This document shows, piece by piece, positions 16,789 through 25,852 of a DNA stretch of 64,000 bases. The first letter of the stretch is position 1; each line of letters begins with the position of its first letter. Under the pieces are notes generated by a model. That model worked only from the letters and a program-made list of their open reading frames with translations, made no database searches and was not told the DNA's origin. The translations under genes and the position numbers were made by a program. Origin of the DNA: Mycolicibacterium lacusdiani. Its GTDB lineage: Bacteria; Actinomycetota; Actinomycetes; Mycobacteriales; Mycobacteriaceae. The stretch covers positions 124,001-188,000 of the forward strand of contig NZ_JAKCFC010000010.1 in the NCBI RefSeq assembly GCF_021916785.1, in the 5' to 3' direction.

Positions 16789-19662
16789 TCAGGGGAGTGC
16801 GGGCTCCGGATCGTGGCGAGGCGGCGCGGGCCAGGGGGAGGGACGTGGTCTGGCGCGGACGATCTGCGGCCACCAGAACCAGCGCCCGAGCAGTGCGGCG
16901 ATCGACGGCATCATCAAGGAGCGGACCACCAGGGTGTCGAAGAGCAGTCCGAGTCCGATGGTGGTGCCGACCTGCCCGATGACCGTGAGCGAGCTGACTG
17001 CCATCGACATCATCGTGAACGCGAACACCAGGCCCGCCGACGTCACGACCGAACCGGTGCCGCCCATGGATCGGATCATGCCGGTGTGCAGGCCGGCGTG
17101 AATCTCCTCCTTGAACCGCGCCACCAGGAGCAGGTTGTAGTCGGCGCCGACCGCCAGCAGGATGATCAGCGACATCGGTAGGACCATCCAGTGCAACTCG
17201 ATGCCGATGAGGTGCTGCCAGATGAGGACCGACATCCCGAGCGACGCCCCGAGCGAGATCGCGACGGTGGCGACGATGACCGCCGACGCCACCACCGCAC
17301 GGGTGATGATCAGCATGATGATGAAGATCAGCGCCAATGCGGCGATGCCTGCGATGACGAGGTCGTAGTTCGCGCCGTCGGACATGTCCTTGAACGTCGC
17401 CGCACTACCGGCCAGGTAGACCTTCGATCCCTCGAACGGCGTGCCCTTGATCGCCTCCTTGGCGGCCAACTTGATGGCGTCGATGCGGGCGATGCCCTCG
17501 GGCGTCAACGGGTCGCCCTCATGAGAGACGATGAAGCGCACGGACTTTCCATCGGGAGAGATGAAGTTCTTCATGCCGCGCTTGAAGTCTTCGTTGTCGA
17601 AGATCTCCGGCGGCAGGTAGAACGAGTCGTCGTTGCGCGCGGCGTCGAACGCCTCGCCCATCGCGGTGGCGTTCTCCGAGCCCTCGGCCTGCTGGTCCTG
17701 CATGCCCTTCTGGGTGGCGTACTGCGTCAGCATCATCGCCTTCTGGGACTTCATCGATGCGATCTGCTCGGGCATCAGGGCCACCAGTTGCGGCATGAGT
17801 GCGTCCAGCTTCTCCAGTTCCGGTACCAGCAACTGAATGTCGTCGCTCATCGTGTTGATGCCGTCGAGGGTGTCGAACACCGATCTGATGGACCAGCAGA
17901 CCGGGATGTCGTAGCAGTGCGGTTCCCAGTAGAAGTAGTTGCGGATCGGGCGGAAGAAGTCGTCGAAGTTGGCGATGTCGTCGCGCAATTCGGCGATGTC
18001 GACGACCATGCCCTTGGTCTTGGCGACCATTTCGTGCGTGACGTCGGCCATCTGAGCGGTCAGGGCCGACATCTTCTCCATCGTTGCGATGGTTCTGTCC
18101 AAGTCGGCGGCCTGCTTCAGCATGTCGGCCGAGCGGTCGGAGTTGTACTTCTCGTTGAGCGTCTGCGTCGTGCTCTGCATGCTGATTTGGAACGGAATCG
18201 TCGAGTGCTCGAGAGGCTTGCCCTCGGGGCGGGTGATCGCCTGCACCTGGCCGACGCCCTGGACCTTGACTACCGCCTTCGCGATCTTGTCGATCACCAG
18301 GAAGTCGGCGGAGTTGCGCAGATCGCGGTCTGTCTCCACCAGTAGCAGTTCGGGATTCATCCTGGCGGGGGAGAAGTGCCGCTCGGCCGCCGCGTACCCC
18401 GCGTTGGCTGGCATGTTCTCGGGCAGGTAGTTGCGGTCGTTGTAATTGGTTCGGTACCCCGGGAGCACCAGCAGGCCGATCAGGGCGAGTGCGACGGTGG
18501 CGACGAGAATCGGGCCGGGCCACCGCGTGACCGCCGCCCCGACCTTGCGCCAACCGCGGGTGCGCAGGGCGCGCTTCGGTTCCAGCGTCCTGCCGAACCG
18601 GCTGGCCACGGCGACGACTGCGGGACCGATGGTGAGCGCCGTCAGCACGCAGGTCACCATCCCGATGGCCAGCGGGATGCCCATCGTGTTGAAGTACGGC
18701 AGATTCGTGAAGTGCAGGCAGAACGTCGCGCCGGCAATGGTCAGGCCCGATCCGAGCACCACGTGAGCGGTGCCGTGAAACATGGTGTAGTAGGCCTCTT
18801 CTCGGTCCTCGCCCATGCCCCGGGCTTCCTGATATCGCCCGATCAGGAAGATGGCGTAGTCGGTCGCGGCCGCGATGGCGAGGGTCACCAGCAGGTTGGT
18901 CGCGAACGTGGACAGGCCGATGACGTCGTGGAACCCGAGGAAGGCGACCACGCCGCGGGTCGCGGTCAGTGCGAGCACCACCATGGCCAGGGTGATCAGG
19001 ACGGTGACGACCGATCGGTAGACCAGCAGCAGCATCACGATGATCACCGTGAACGTGACCGCCTCGATCAACCGCATGCTCTGGTCGCCCGCGGTGGTCT
19101 GGTCGGCGGCCAGGGCGCCCGCGCCGGTGACGTAGGCCGTGATGCCCGGTGGCGCGGGAACGCCGGCGACGATGTCTTGTACCGCCTCGACGGATTCGTT
19201 GGCCTGCGTCTCGCCCTGATTGCCACGTAGGTAGATCTGTACGTAGGCGGACTTGCCGTCGGAACTCTGCGATCCCGAGGCCGTGAGAGGATCGCTCCAC
19301 ATGTCCTGCACGTGCTCGACGTGCTGATCGTCGGCCTGCAGTTTCGCGACGACCTGGTCATAGAACTGGTGGGCCGTGTCGCCAAGTGGCTCTTCACCTT
19401 CCAACACGACCATGGCCGAGCTGTTCGAGTCGAATTCCCCGAACACCTCGCCGACCCGCTTCATCGCGATCATCGACGGTGCCGAATCCGGCGTCATCGA
19501 CACCGACCGCATCTTGCCGACCTCTTCGAGCTGTGGCACGACCACGTTGAGGACCGCGATGATCACGATCCAGCCGAGGATGATCGGGACGGCCAGTGTC
19601 CGGATCATCCGTGGAATGAACGGCCGCGCCGCTCGGCCGGACGTCGGGGTGGCGCGTGTCAT
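16789..19662 (-). CDS. MmpL family RND transporter (no MmpS)
   Basis: A 957-residue MmpL with the same architecture as the one at 4608: twelve transmembrane helices, two periplasmic loops, AAATDYAIFLIGRYQEAR in TM4 and AVGADYNLLLVARFKEE in TM10. Long stretches are nearly identical to the 4608 protein, so the two are close paralogues (for example LLLVYRSVVTVL and the PIRNYFYWEPHCYDIPVCW loop with two Cys). No mmpS gene is adjacent, so it either works alone or shares the MmpS at 4183. The start at 19662 has a weak ribosome site. An AT-rich promoter-like stretch lies upstream at 19767-19801. Confidence 0.94.
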   Translation of the reverse strand: MTRATPTSGRAARPFIPRMIRTLAVPIILGWIVIIAVLNVVVPQLEEVGKMRSVSMTPDSAPSMIAMKRVGEVFGEFDSNSSAMVVLEGEEPLGDTAHQFYDQVVAKLQADDQHVEHVQDMWSDPLTASGSQSSDGKSAYVQIYLRGNQGETQANESVEAVQDIVAGVPAPPGITAYVTGAGALAADQTTAGDQSMRLIEAVTFTVIIVMLLLVYRSVVTVLITLAMVVLALTATRGVVAFLGFHDVIGLSTFATNLLVTLAIAAATDYAIFLIGRYQEARGMGEDREEAYYTMFHGTAHVVLGSGLTIAGATFCLHFTNLPYFNTMGIPLAIGMVTCVLTALTIGPAVVAVASRFGRTLEPKRALRTRGWRKVGAAVTRWPGPILVATVALALIGLLVLPGYRTNYNDRNYLPENMPANAGYAAAERHFSPARMNPELLLVETDRDLRNSADFLVIDKIAKAVVKVQGVGQVQAITRPEGKPLEHSTIPFQISMQSTTQTLNEKYNSDRSADMLKQAADLDRTIATMEKMSALTAQMADVTHEMVAKTKGMVVDIAELRDDIANFDDFFRPIRNYFYWEPHCYDIPVCWSIRSVFDTLDGINTMSDDIQLLVPELEKLDALMPQLVALMPEQIASMKSQKAMMLTQYATQKGMQDQQAEGSENATAMGEAFDAARNDDSFYLPPEIFDNEDFKRGMKNFISPDGKSVRFIVSHEGDPLTPEGIARIDAIKLAAKEAIKGTPFEGSKVYLAGSAATFKDMSDGANYDLVIAGIAALALIFIIMLIITRAVVASAVIVATVAISLGASLGMSVLIWQHLIGIELHWMVLPMSLIILLAVGADYNLLLVARFKEEIHAGLHTGMIRSMGGTGSVVTSAGLVFAFTMMSMAVSSLTVIGQVGTTIGLGLLFDTLVVRSLMMPSIAALLGRWFWWPQIVRARPRPSPWPAPPRHDPEPALP

Positions 19663-19766
19663 CGTTCACCGTTCGTCGCGTGGAATCGGCGTCGCCGATC
19701 GGAGCCGGCGCGGGGCGACGTCTTCGACGGTCGGCGACCGCTCGCGGCGGTCAGGGGCGGCTCGGC

Positions 19767-19801
19767 TTTTTACATAGTACGGCTAAACACATTGCGCGCA
19801 A
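19767..19801. promoter_or_regulatory. AT-rich promoter/operator region of the mmpL at 16789
   Basis: The 268-base gap upstream of mmpL contains TTTTTACATAGTAC followed by GGCTAAACACA and the perfect 10-base palindrome TTGCGCGCAA (19792-19801). The local drop in GC and the palindrome suggest the mmpL promoter with an operator. No regulator gene is adjacent. Confidence 0.35.
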
Positions 19802-19930
19802 GCTCGCCGTACATGATGCCGAGCACATGCGGTGTCGATGTGTGACGGCGGTTACACCTCAACGCGCGCAACGGATCCGGCGACCACGGCGTGAATCGAA
19901 CCACGCCCGCTGATGAAACCGCCTATGCCA

Positions 19931-20170
19931 CTAGCCGATCAGCCACCGGCACACGACCGGGTTCTGCATGCAGGCAGCGTTGATGTCGGGCAGCGCCCCC
20001 GAACACGGCATGCCGTTCTCGTGCACGCAGCCGGGTGCCATCGGCGGACACGGTGTCCCGTCGGGCCGAACGCACGCCTGCTCGGGGCTTGCCTGAGCGG
20101 GAACCGCGGACGTGAACGCCATGCCGATGGCAATGACGGCCGCGCATCGGATTACGTGGCTGAACTTCAT
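19931..20170 (-). CDS. Small secreted Cys-rich protein
   Basis: A 79-residue exported protein too small for many gene callers. GGGGGAGG precedes the ATG at 20170 by nine bases. The signal peptide (MKFSHVIRCAAVIAIGMAFTSAVPAQA) cleaves near residue 27, leaving about 50 residues with six Cys (CVRPDGTPCPPMAPGC ... PCSGALPDINAAC ... VVC), enough for three disulfides. The repeat-like CVRPDGTPC / CVHENGMPC suggests a small duplicated cystine knot or loop. Many mycobacteria carry similar tiny secreted proteins of unknown role. Confidence 0.78.
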   Translation of the reverse strand: MKFSHVIRCAAVIAIGMAFTSAVPAQASPEQACVRPDGTPCPPMAPGCVHENGMPCSGALPDINAACMQNPVVCRWLIG

Positions 20171-20409
20171 GGTCGTGTGCCTCCCCCTGCGACGAAGCGG
20201 TCGTCGCTTGTTTCCCCTGTGCCGAGTACCTGCCGCGTCAGCAAACCCGACACGTCCATGGAGGCTAACGCTGGCCTGTGACTCGGCGACCCGCTTTTCG
20301 CAATTTCGCCGCCGGGGCCGGTTCGCCAAGTCGCTGCCAAGTCCATCGCAAGTGGACGAGGGCAGCGTGGACGGCGTCACCACCCGCCACCCCGACGAGG
20401 AGCCACGAC

Positions 20410-21084
20410 ATGAATCCCGATCCCGCCATGACCGAGTCTGCCGACGCCGACGTCCCGAACGTGCGCGGCATGCAGATTGCGCACCGGGTGATGCTGCGCG
20501 ACCTCGACCGAACCATCGGCGTCACCATGGCGATGGCCGACGGGGGCGTCGACACCACCCGACGTCGCGTCCGAGCCCTGGTGCGCTACCTCGAGTCGAT
20601 GGTGGACTCCATCCACCACCATCACCGTGCCGAGGACGACATCCTCTGGCCGGTCATCGAACTGCGCGCCGGCGCGCACGTCGACCTCACCGCGCTCACC
20701 GAAGACCACGAAGCGCTCGTCCCGAAACTCGACGGGCTCGCGGTGACGGTGCGGCAGTTCGGATCCTCACCGTCGCGACGCACTGCAGCGGTCGTAGCCG
20801 GCCGTCTGGTCGACGTGCGAAACACGTTGGCCGAACACATCGCCGAGGAGGAGCGTGACACCCTTCCCGTCATCCGGCGCTATCTGTCGGTTGCCGACTG
20901 GCAAGACGTCGAGAGCCGAATTCGCAAGGGCGCCACGATGTCGTTCGAACTGCCGCGGATCGCGGCGGCCGTATCCGCCCAGGAACTGCGCGCTTTGAAG
21001 GAGGACGCCGGACCGGTGATCGACGTCATGCTGTTCCTCGTCACACCGCGGTACCGCCGGATGGAGAAGGCGATCTGGGGGTGA
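20410..21084 (+). CDS. Hemerythrin-like (HHE) domain protein
   Basis: A 224-residue cytoplasmic protein with an HHE four-helix bundle: His in AHRVMLRDL, the run IHHHHRAEDDILWP (H-x3-E), TEDHEALVPKL and LAEHIAEEERDTLPV, positions that bind a di-iron centre. A C-terminal extension (about 140-224) ends VTPRYRRMEKAIWG, seen in mycobacterial hemerythrin-like proteins linked to oxygen, NO or peroxide responses. GAGGAG lies nine bases before the ATG at 20410; the frame is open further upstream without a good start. Its last 44 bases overlap the convergent SARP gene. Confidence 0.9.
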   Translation: MNPDPAMTESADADVPNVRGMQIAHRVMLRDLDRTIGVTMAMADGGVDTTRRRVRALVRYLESMVDSIHHHHRAEDDILWPVIELRAGAHVDLTALTEDHEALVPKLDGLAVTVRQFGSSPSRRTAAVVAGRLVDVRNTLAEHIAEEERDTLPVIRRYLSVADWQDVESRIRKGATMSFELPRIAAAVSAQELRALKEDAGPVIDVMLFLVTPRYRRMEKAIWG

Positions 21085-24000
21085 CGCCCGCACGGTCGAG
21101 GTGAGCGGCGAGGCGCACCCGCACGGCCTCTGCCGCATCGCGGTGCCCTACGGCGTCACTCGTCCGACCGAGCGCATCCGCCAGCAGGGCCAAGGCATCG
21201 TCGACGATTCCGAACGAGACCGACCCCGAGTCGATGCCGGCGACGCCGCCGGCCCAGGGGCTTAGCTCGACGTAGGCACGGGCACACTCGTCGAGGTCGC
21301 CCACAGCCACGGCAGCCCGTGCGTACAACGCCATCCTGGCGAGCCAATAGTAGTTGCGACGCACCGGCTTTCGCATCGCCCAGCGAGAACGGGCCTCGTC
21401 CTCTTGGCCCGCGGCGATCAGGGCGAGCACGAAGACCTCGTTCATCGCGTCGGGGTGTACGTCGTGCAGTGCGGTCATCGCATCGGTCAGGCTCGCCATG
21501 TCATCGCGGTGGAAGGCGACGACCACCTCGAACACCACCGCAATCTCGGCGGCGCTGGCCATCCCGGTCGCGGCGAGCCGTTGGGCCGCCTGGCGATATC
21601 GCATGGCGGCGTCGTCGTAGCGGCCTGCGAGTACGCAGAGGACGGCCTGATGGATCTCGACCACCTGGACGAGCGCGGCGAGCTGACCCATCGTGGACTT
21701 CTCGACGGCGAGGTCCGCCTGGTGCGTCGCCTCGGTCAGATCGGTGCGCGCCGACGCGCAGAGGAAGAGGAACCAGTGCGCCAGCGCCTCGTACCCGAGC
21801 AGGCCGTTCGCGCGGGCCACGAAGAGCAGTTCGTCGACGAGGCCGTCGCGGTCCTCGGCGCGGTCGGGGCCCAGGGACAGGTAGGCGGCAGCGTTGAGCG
21901 CGGCGCACGTCGCGGTGGCATCACTGGAGCTGCGCGCCAGCGCCACTGCTTCGTCGGCCAGTGCGAAGGCCTCGCTCATGTCACCGGCAGCGGCGTCGTT
22001 CTCGATCTCGAAGATCAAGGCCACCAGCAGCCAGACCCGGGTCACCGGGTCGGTGTGCGGGTGGCCGGCCAGTGCGCGGCGTAGCGGCTGTTCGACGTCG
22101 GTGTCGTCGGCGCCGAAACCGCGCACCGTCCACGAGATGGGTGCGCGGTAAGCAGTGAGTGCGGCGAGCAGGAGATCGTCGTCACCACACTCCGCGGCCA
22201 GCTGGACCGCGCGAGAACGGGCGGGACGTGCCCGCGCTGCGGCGCCCGATTGCGCTGCCGCGCGCGTGAGTTCCACGAGTATCCGCACCTGGTCCTCGAC
22301 GGATACGGCGCCCGGCGCCAGGTCGGCCATCCGAATTGCAGACTCCGCCAGGTGCATGGCTTCGCCGGGCGCGTTGAGTTCCATCGCCTGGGCGGCGGCC
22401 CGCGCAGCGAGGTCGGCGGCATCGGCCGCGGTGGCGGGGGTTGCAGCGGCGAGCGCGTGATGGGCCAGCGCGGCGACGTCGGGGTCGGGCGCAGTGCGCA
22501 GTTCCTTCAGTGCCGCTGCGTGCCAGCGTGCCCGGCGCAGCTGCGGGGTGTCGTCGTAGAGCGTGTCGCGGACGAGCGCGTGTGTGAACCGCACGTGTGC
22601 CGGACCTGGCTCGTCGAGGAGGCCGGCGAGGACGGCGGCCTCGAGCCCGTCGAGCACCTCGTCCTCGTCGCGCCGCGCGATGCGGATCAAGAGGTCGACG
22701 TCGGCCTCCCGGCCGAGCACGGCAGCCTGCTGCAGCACCGTACGCGCCGTCCCCGGCAACCGGGTCAGTCTGCGGCGCAGGACGTCTGCGACCCCCGCCG
22801 GCACCGCGGTGGCGGCAGCGGATCGGCCCTCCGAGGACACCAGGCGGGCGAACTCCGTCACGAACAGTGGATTGCCGCCGGTGCGCAGGGTCAGCGTGTC
22901 CACCACTTCGGGATCGTGCTCGAAACCCGGCGCGTGTTCACCGATCAGGGCGAGGACTCCATCGCGGCTCAGGCCGCCGAGTTCGATGCGCTCGATGGTG
23001 ACGGCGGCCAACGCCGCCCACGTGGCCGCCAGATCGGGTCCGGACTCGGAGCTGCGGTGGGCACCGAGGACGAGTATCGGATGTTCGGATAGGTCGAGGG
23101 CCAGCGTGCGCAGCAGCTGCAGTGTCGCTCCGTCGGCGCGGTGCAGGTCGTCGAGGATCACGAGCAACGGGGCATCGGCGGTCGCAGCTCGCAGCCGGTC
23201 GCCGACGGCAGCTGCCAGCTCGAACGCGGACCCGATCGAGGGGGTCGAATGGCCAAGGGAATCGATGACTTCCGACCATGCCCAGGCCGGGGGAGCCCCA
23301 TCCACCTCGGGACACCGGCCACGCGCAACCGACCAGCCCGATGCCCGCAGGCGTTGAGCGGCAACCTCGGTGAGCGTGGTCTTCCCCACGCCGGCGTCGG
23401 CGCCGATCCAGACGGCGCGCAGACCGTCGGTCGCCACCGTTCGGGCGGCCGCGTCGATCCGGGCCAGCTCGGCCGAGCGCCCGAGCGCAGTGGCGCGAGT
23501 CCGGGCTCCCGTCGTCGTCGGATGCGGGCCCGACGGCGGGGTCGAAGCCCGAGGCGCCACCGACGACGGCGTGAGCAGCGCATCGGCCTGCGCCAGGATG
23601 TCTGTCTCGAGCGCACGTAGCGCAGGCCCGGGGTCGACACCCAGCTCGTCGACCAGGCGGGCGCGCGCAGCACGCAGCTGCGCCAGCGCGTCACGTTGAC
23701 GGCCGGACCGGTACAGCGCGATCGCGAGTAGCCGGACCGCCTCCTCGCGGAGCGGATCGGCGGCGAGGTGCCGCTCCAGTTCGGGGATGAGCGTCGCGTG
23801 CCAGCCGAGGTCCATGCCGATGGCGGCGTACTGCTCGAGAACGGTGGCCCGCAGGTCGGCGAGGCGCCTCGATTCGGTTGCGGCCCAGGCGGCGTCGGTG
23901 AACTCGGGAAGCACGGGCGCGGCGGAGCAGTCCAGCGCCTCGCGCAGCAGGCGGGCGCGAGCCGTCGGGTCGCCGATGCCGGCGGACTCACGCAGCAGCG

Positions 24001-24334
24001 CCTCGAACCGCCAGGAGTCGACCGCCTCGACGGGCAGGCGCAGGGCATACCCCGGCGGCGCACTCACCAGAATTCGCGCAGGTGCCCGGCGTTCACGTCG
24101 TGGCTCCAGCGCCCGGCGGAGATGGGACACGTGAACCTGGAGCCCGCCCAACGCCTTCGGGGGTGGCTCGCCGGCCCAGATGTCGTCGATGAGTCGGTCA
24201 ATCGAGACCGCTTCACCGCCGGCCAACGCGAGGCGGGCCAGGACGGCACGCGGCTGTGGACCCCTCAGATCAATCGGGCGGTCGTCCACGTGCACGGTCA
24301 GCGGCCCGAACAAGGTGATCCGGATCTCGGTCAT
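21041..24334 (-). CDS. SARP-type regulator with AAA ATPase and TPR-like C-terminus
   Basis: A 1097-residue AfsR/SARP-like regulator. Residues 1-100 form the OmpR-like winged helix, 100-250 the bacterial transcriptional activator (BTAD) domain (PLREEAVRLLAIALYRSGRQRDAL, VDELGVDPGPALRALE), followed by a Pro/Ser/Thr linker, a STAND/AAA ATPase with Walker A GADAGVGKTT (311-320) and Walker B LLVILDDLH, and about 500 residues of helical repeats. Such proteins integrate a signal through the ATPase and activate nearby or distant genes. The ATG at 24334 is used; a GTG three codons upstream is possible. It overlaps the hemerythrin gene tail by 44 bases; there is no obvious biosynthetic target cluster beside it. 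Confidence 0.93.
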   Translation of the reverse strand: MTEIRITLFGPLTVHVDDRPIDLRGPQPRAVLARLALAGGEAVSIDRLIDDIWAGEPPPKALGGLQVHVSHLRRALEPRRERRAPARILVSAPPGYALRLPVEAVDSWRFEALLRESAGIGDPTARARLLREALDCSAAPVLPEFTDAAWAATESRRLADLRATVLEQYAAIGMDLGWHATLIPELERHLAADPLREEAVRLLAIALYRSGRQRDALAQLRAARARLVDELGVDPGPALRALETDILAQADALLTPSSVAPRASTPPSGPHPTTTGARTRATALGRSAELARIDAAARTVATDGLRAVWIGADAGVGKTTLTEVAAQRLRASGWSVARGRCPEVDGAPPAWAWSEVIDSLGHSTPSIGSAFELAAAVGDRLRAATADAPLLVILDDLHRADGATLQLLRTLALDLSEHPILVLGAHRSSESGPDLAATWAALAAVTIERIELGGLSRDGVLALIGEHAPGFEHDPEVVDTLTLRTGGNPLFVTEFARLVSSEGRSAAATAVPAGVADVLRRRLTRLPGTARTVLQQAAVLGREADVDLLIRIARRDEDEVLDGLEAAVLAGLLDEPGPAHVRFTHALVRDTLYDDTPQLRRARWHAAALKELRTAPDPDVAALAHHALAAATPATAADAADLAARAAAQAMELNAPGEAMHLAESAIRMADLAPGAVSVEDQVRILVELTRAAAQSGAAARARPARSRAVQLAAECGDDDLLLAALTAYRAPISWTVRGFGADDTDVEQPLRRALAGHPHTDPVTRVWLLVALIFEIENDAAAGDMSEAFALADEAVALARSSSDATATCAALNAAAYLSLGPDRAEDRDGLVDELLFVARANGLLGYEALAHWFLFLCASARTDLTEATHQADLAVEKSTMGQLAALVQVVEIHQAVLCVLAGRYDDAAMRYRQAAQRLAATGMASAAEIAVVFEVVVAFHRDDMASLTDAMTALHDVHPDAMNEVFVLALIAAGQEDEARSRWAMRKPVRRNYYWLARMALYARAAVAVGDLDECARAYVELSPWAGGVAGIDSGSVSFGIVDDALALLADALGRTSDAVGHRDAAEAVRVRLAAHLDRAGVTPRSPSPSGGTAV

Positions 24335-24396
24335 TGCCGACACAGGATAAGCAGTGAGGCGCCCCCGCGGGCAGAGGACGGGACGCGCGTGCGCCG

Positions 24397-24690
24397 CTAC
24401 CCGACGCGGGTCAGCGAAGCCGCCTCGACGGCGACGTCACCAGCAAGCACGAACGCCGTGCAACGACACCGCTCGTATACGTGGTCACTGCGATCGTCGT
24501 CGTCGTTGCAGCAGTGGCAGCCATGGCATGGACCCGACAGGCCGTGCTCGGGGTGCCGGTGCCCGCACTCGCACTGTGAGGCGAATTCCGCGTCCAGTGC
24601 CGCATTCGCGGAGTCGATCGAAGTCTGTTTCGCCCCGAGTGCGTACTTGGACCCCTTGTTCCGCATGGGTAGGGACGTTACCCAACGCAT
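24397..24690 (-). CDS. Small Cys/His-rich putative zinc-binding protein
   Basis: A 97-residue frame (alternative start at 24666, 89 residues) with a dense metal-site cluster: CECGHRHPEHG, CHGCHCC, then an acidic linker DDDDRSDH and CRCTAF. The C-x-C-G-H ... G-P-C ... C-x-C pattern recalls small actinobacterial proteins I have seen with the form C-x-C-G-H-x4-H ... C-x-C-x-x-F. No signal peptide. Codon and position bias look coding despite the short length. It lies upstream of the SARP gene on the same strand with 62 bases between, so it may be cotranscribed. Function unknown. Confidence 0.6.
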   Translation of the reverse strand: MRWVTSLPMRNKGSKYALGAKQTSIDSANAALDAEFASQCECGHRHPEHGLSGPCHGCHCCNDDDDRSDHVYERCRCTAFVLAGDVAVEAASLTRVG

Positions 24691-24809
24691 CGGGTGCCGT
24701 CCACTCGAATCAGGGAAAAGGTTTGTTTTGCTGCTGTGACATGGCCGACAGCTTCTTGCAGGCAGTATCGAAGGCCGGAACGAGTATCTAATTAACTAAA
24801 ACTGCAGCG

Positions 24810-25274
24810 CTATGCGACACCGCGGAGGCGACGTGGTGACTTCGCCCCGCATGCCGAGAACCGCAAGCTGACCGTGGTGCCGTCACCGCGACCATCAATG
24901 GAGACGTCGTCGGCCAGTGCGTTCATCAGCACGATGCCCCGGCCGCGAAGCGCCGCGGCAGTGCGCGATTCGGGTGCCGTCCACGCCCCGTAGTCCCTGA
25001 CGCAGACCACGACCGTCGCGTCCTCGCGCTGGTGGGTCACCTCGATCGCCATCGTGCCCAGATCGCCGTGCTCGCGGTACGCGTGATCGGCGCAGTTGGA
25101 GAGCGCTTCGTCGGCCGCGAGCAGGATGTCGGAACGACGTTCGGCGGTCACGGCGATCGTCTCGTCGATCCACTCGTCGACGGCATTGCGGAACTCTGCG
25201 ACGGTGTCGGCGTCGGCGCGGCCCCAACGGGCGAGGCCGGCACCGACCGGGCGCTCAATCGTTGACGAAGACAT
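24810..25274 (-). CDS. Anti-sigma factor serine kinase (RsbW-like ATPase)
   Basis: A 154-residue GHKL-fold ATPase: N-box ADEALSNCADHAY, G1 box VRDYGAW (D-x-G-x-W) and G2 box GRGIVLMNAL. Proteins of this kind bind a sigma factor or phosphorylate a STAS antagonist in partner-switching. The STAS gene directly upstream (25363) is the natural partner. The start at 25274 removes a 14-residue upstream extension with no good ribosome site. No sigma factor gene is in the neighbourhood, so the target is encoded elsewhere or the pair controls something other than a sigma factor. Confidence 0.88.
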   Translation of the reverse strand: MSSSTIERPVGAGLARWGRADADTVAEFRNAVDEWIDETIAVTAERRSDILLAADEALSNCADHAYREHGDLGTMAIEVTHQREDATVVVCVRDYGAWTAPESRTAAALRGRGIVLMNALADDVSIDGRGDGTTVSLRFSACGAKSPRRLRGVA

Positions 25275-25362
25275 GATGAAGGGTTGGTTACCCAAACGAA
25301 GGGAGTTGTATCCCACGACGGCCAGGTGTGACCGAATCGGATGGGTCTAGCGCTCGATGCCG

Positions 25363-25752
25363 TCAGTGCCCGATGCTCTCGACGGCCTGCTGCAGCGTCG
25401 GATACAGCGCCACGATCTGGTCCACGCCCGTGATGCGGATCGGCCTGCTCGTGGCAGGCCCGTCGGCGACCACGGCCACCCGGGTGGTCGGCGGCGCCGA
25501 CCGGTGCGCACTGACGAGTACCTCGAGGCCCACCGACGCGAAGAAGTCGACGTCGGTGAGGTCGATGAGCAGAGCCCGAGGCGCCTCGGCCAGAGCAGCG
25601 TCGACGTGCTCGCGGAATGCGGGCGCGGAGAGGAGGTCGATTACGCCGCGCACGTCGAGGACGCGGGCCCCATCGACATCGCGAACGGTCAGTTCGACAC
25701 CGCGCGGTTGCGCAGGATTCACGTCGCCACCTTGCTGCCAATCAGCTGTCAT
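25363..25752 (-). CDS. STAS-domain anti-sigma factor antagonist
   Basis: A 129-residue single STAS domain. The phosphorylatable serine region reads LTDVDFFASVGLEVL, with S73 in the place phosphorylated by RsbW-type kinases in SpoIIAA/RsbV. It sits 88 bases upstream of the kinase gene and 100 bases downstream of the GH13 gene on the same strand. Expected role: in the unphosphorylated form it binds the kinase and frees the regulated factor, probably in response to stress. The adjoining sugar gene suggests osmotic or starvation stress, but this is inference. Confidence 0.88.
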   Translation of the reverse strand: MTADWQQGGDVNPAQPRGVELTVRDVDGARVLDVRGVIDLLSAPAFREHVDAALAEAPRALLIDLTDVDFFASVGLEVLVSAHRSAPPTTRVAVVADGPATSRPIRITGVDQIVALYPTLQQAVESIGH

Positions 25753-25852
25753 GGTCCGAAAGAACCGAGAAAACCTGGCGGGCGGCGTTCTGCACCCATT
25801 ACGCCTGAATCATGCCATCCTGCTCCGACTTCGTCGCGGGTGCGTGGTGCCG

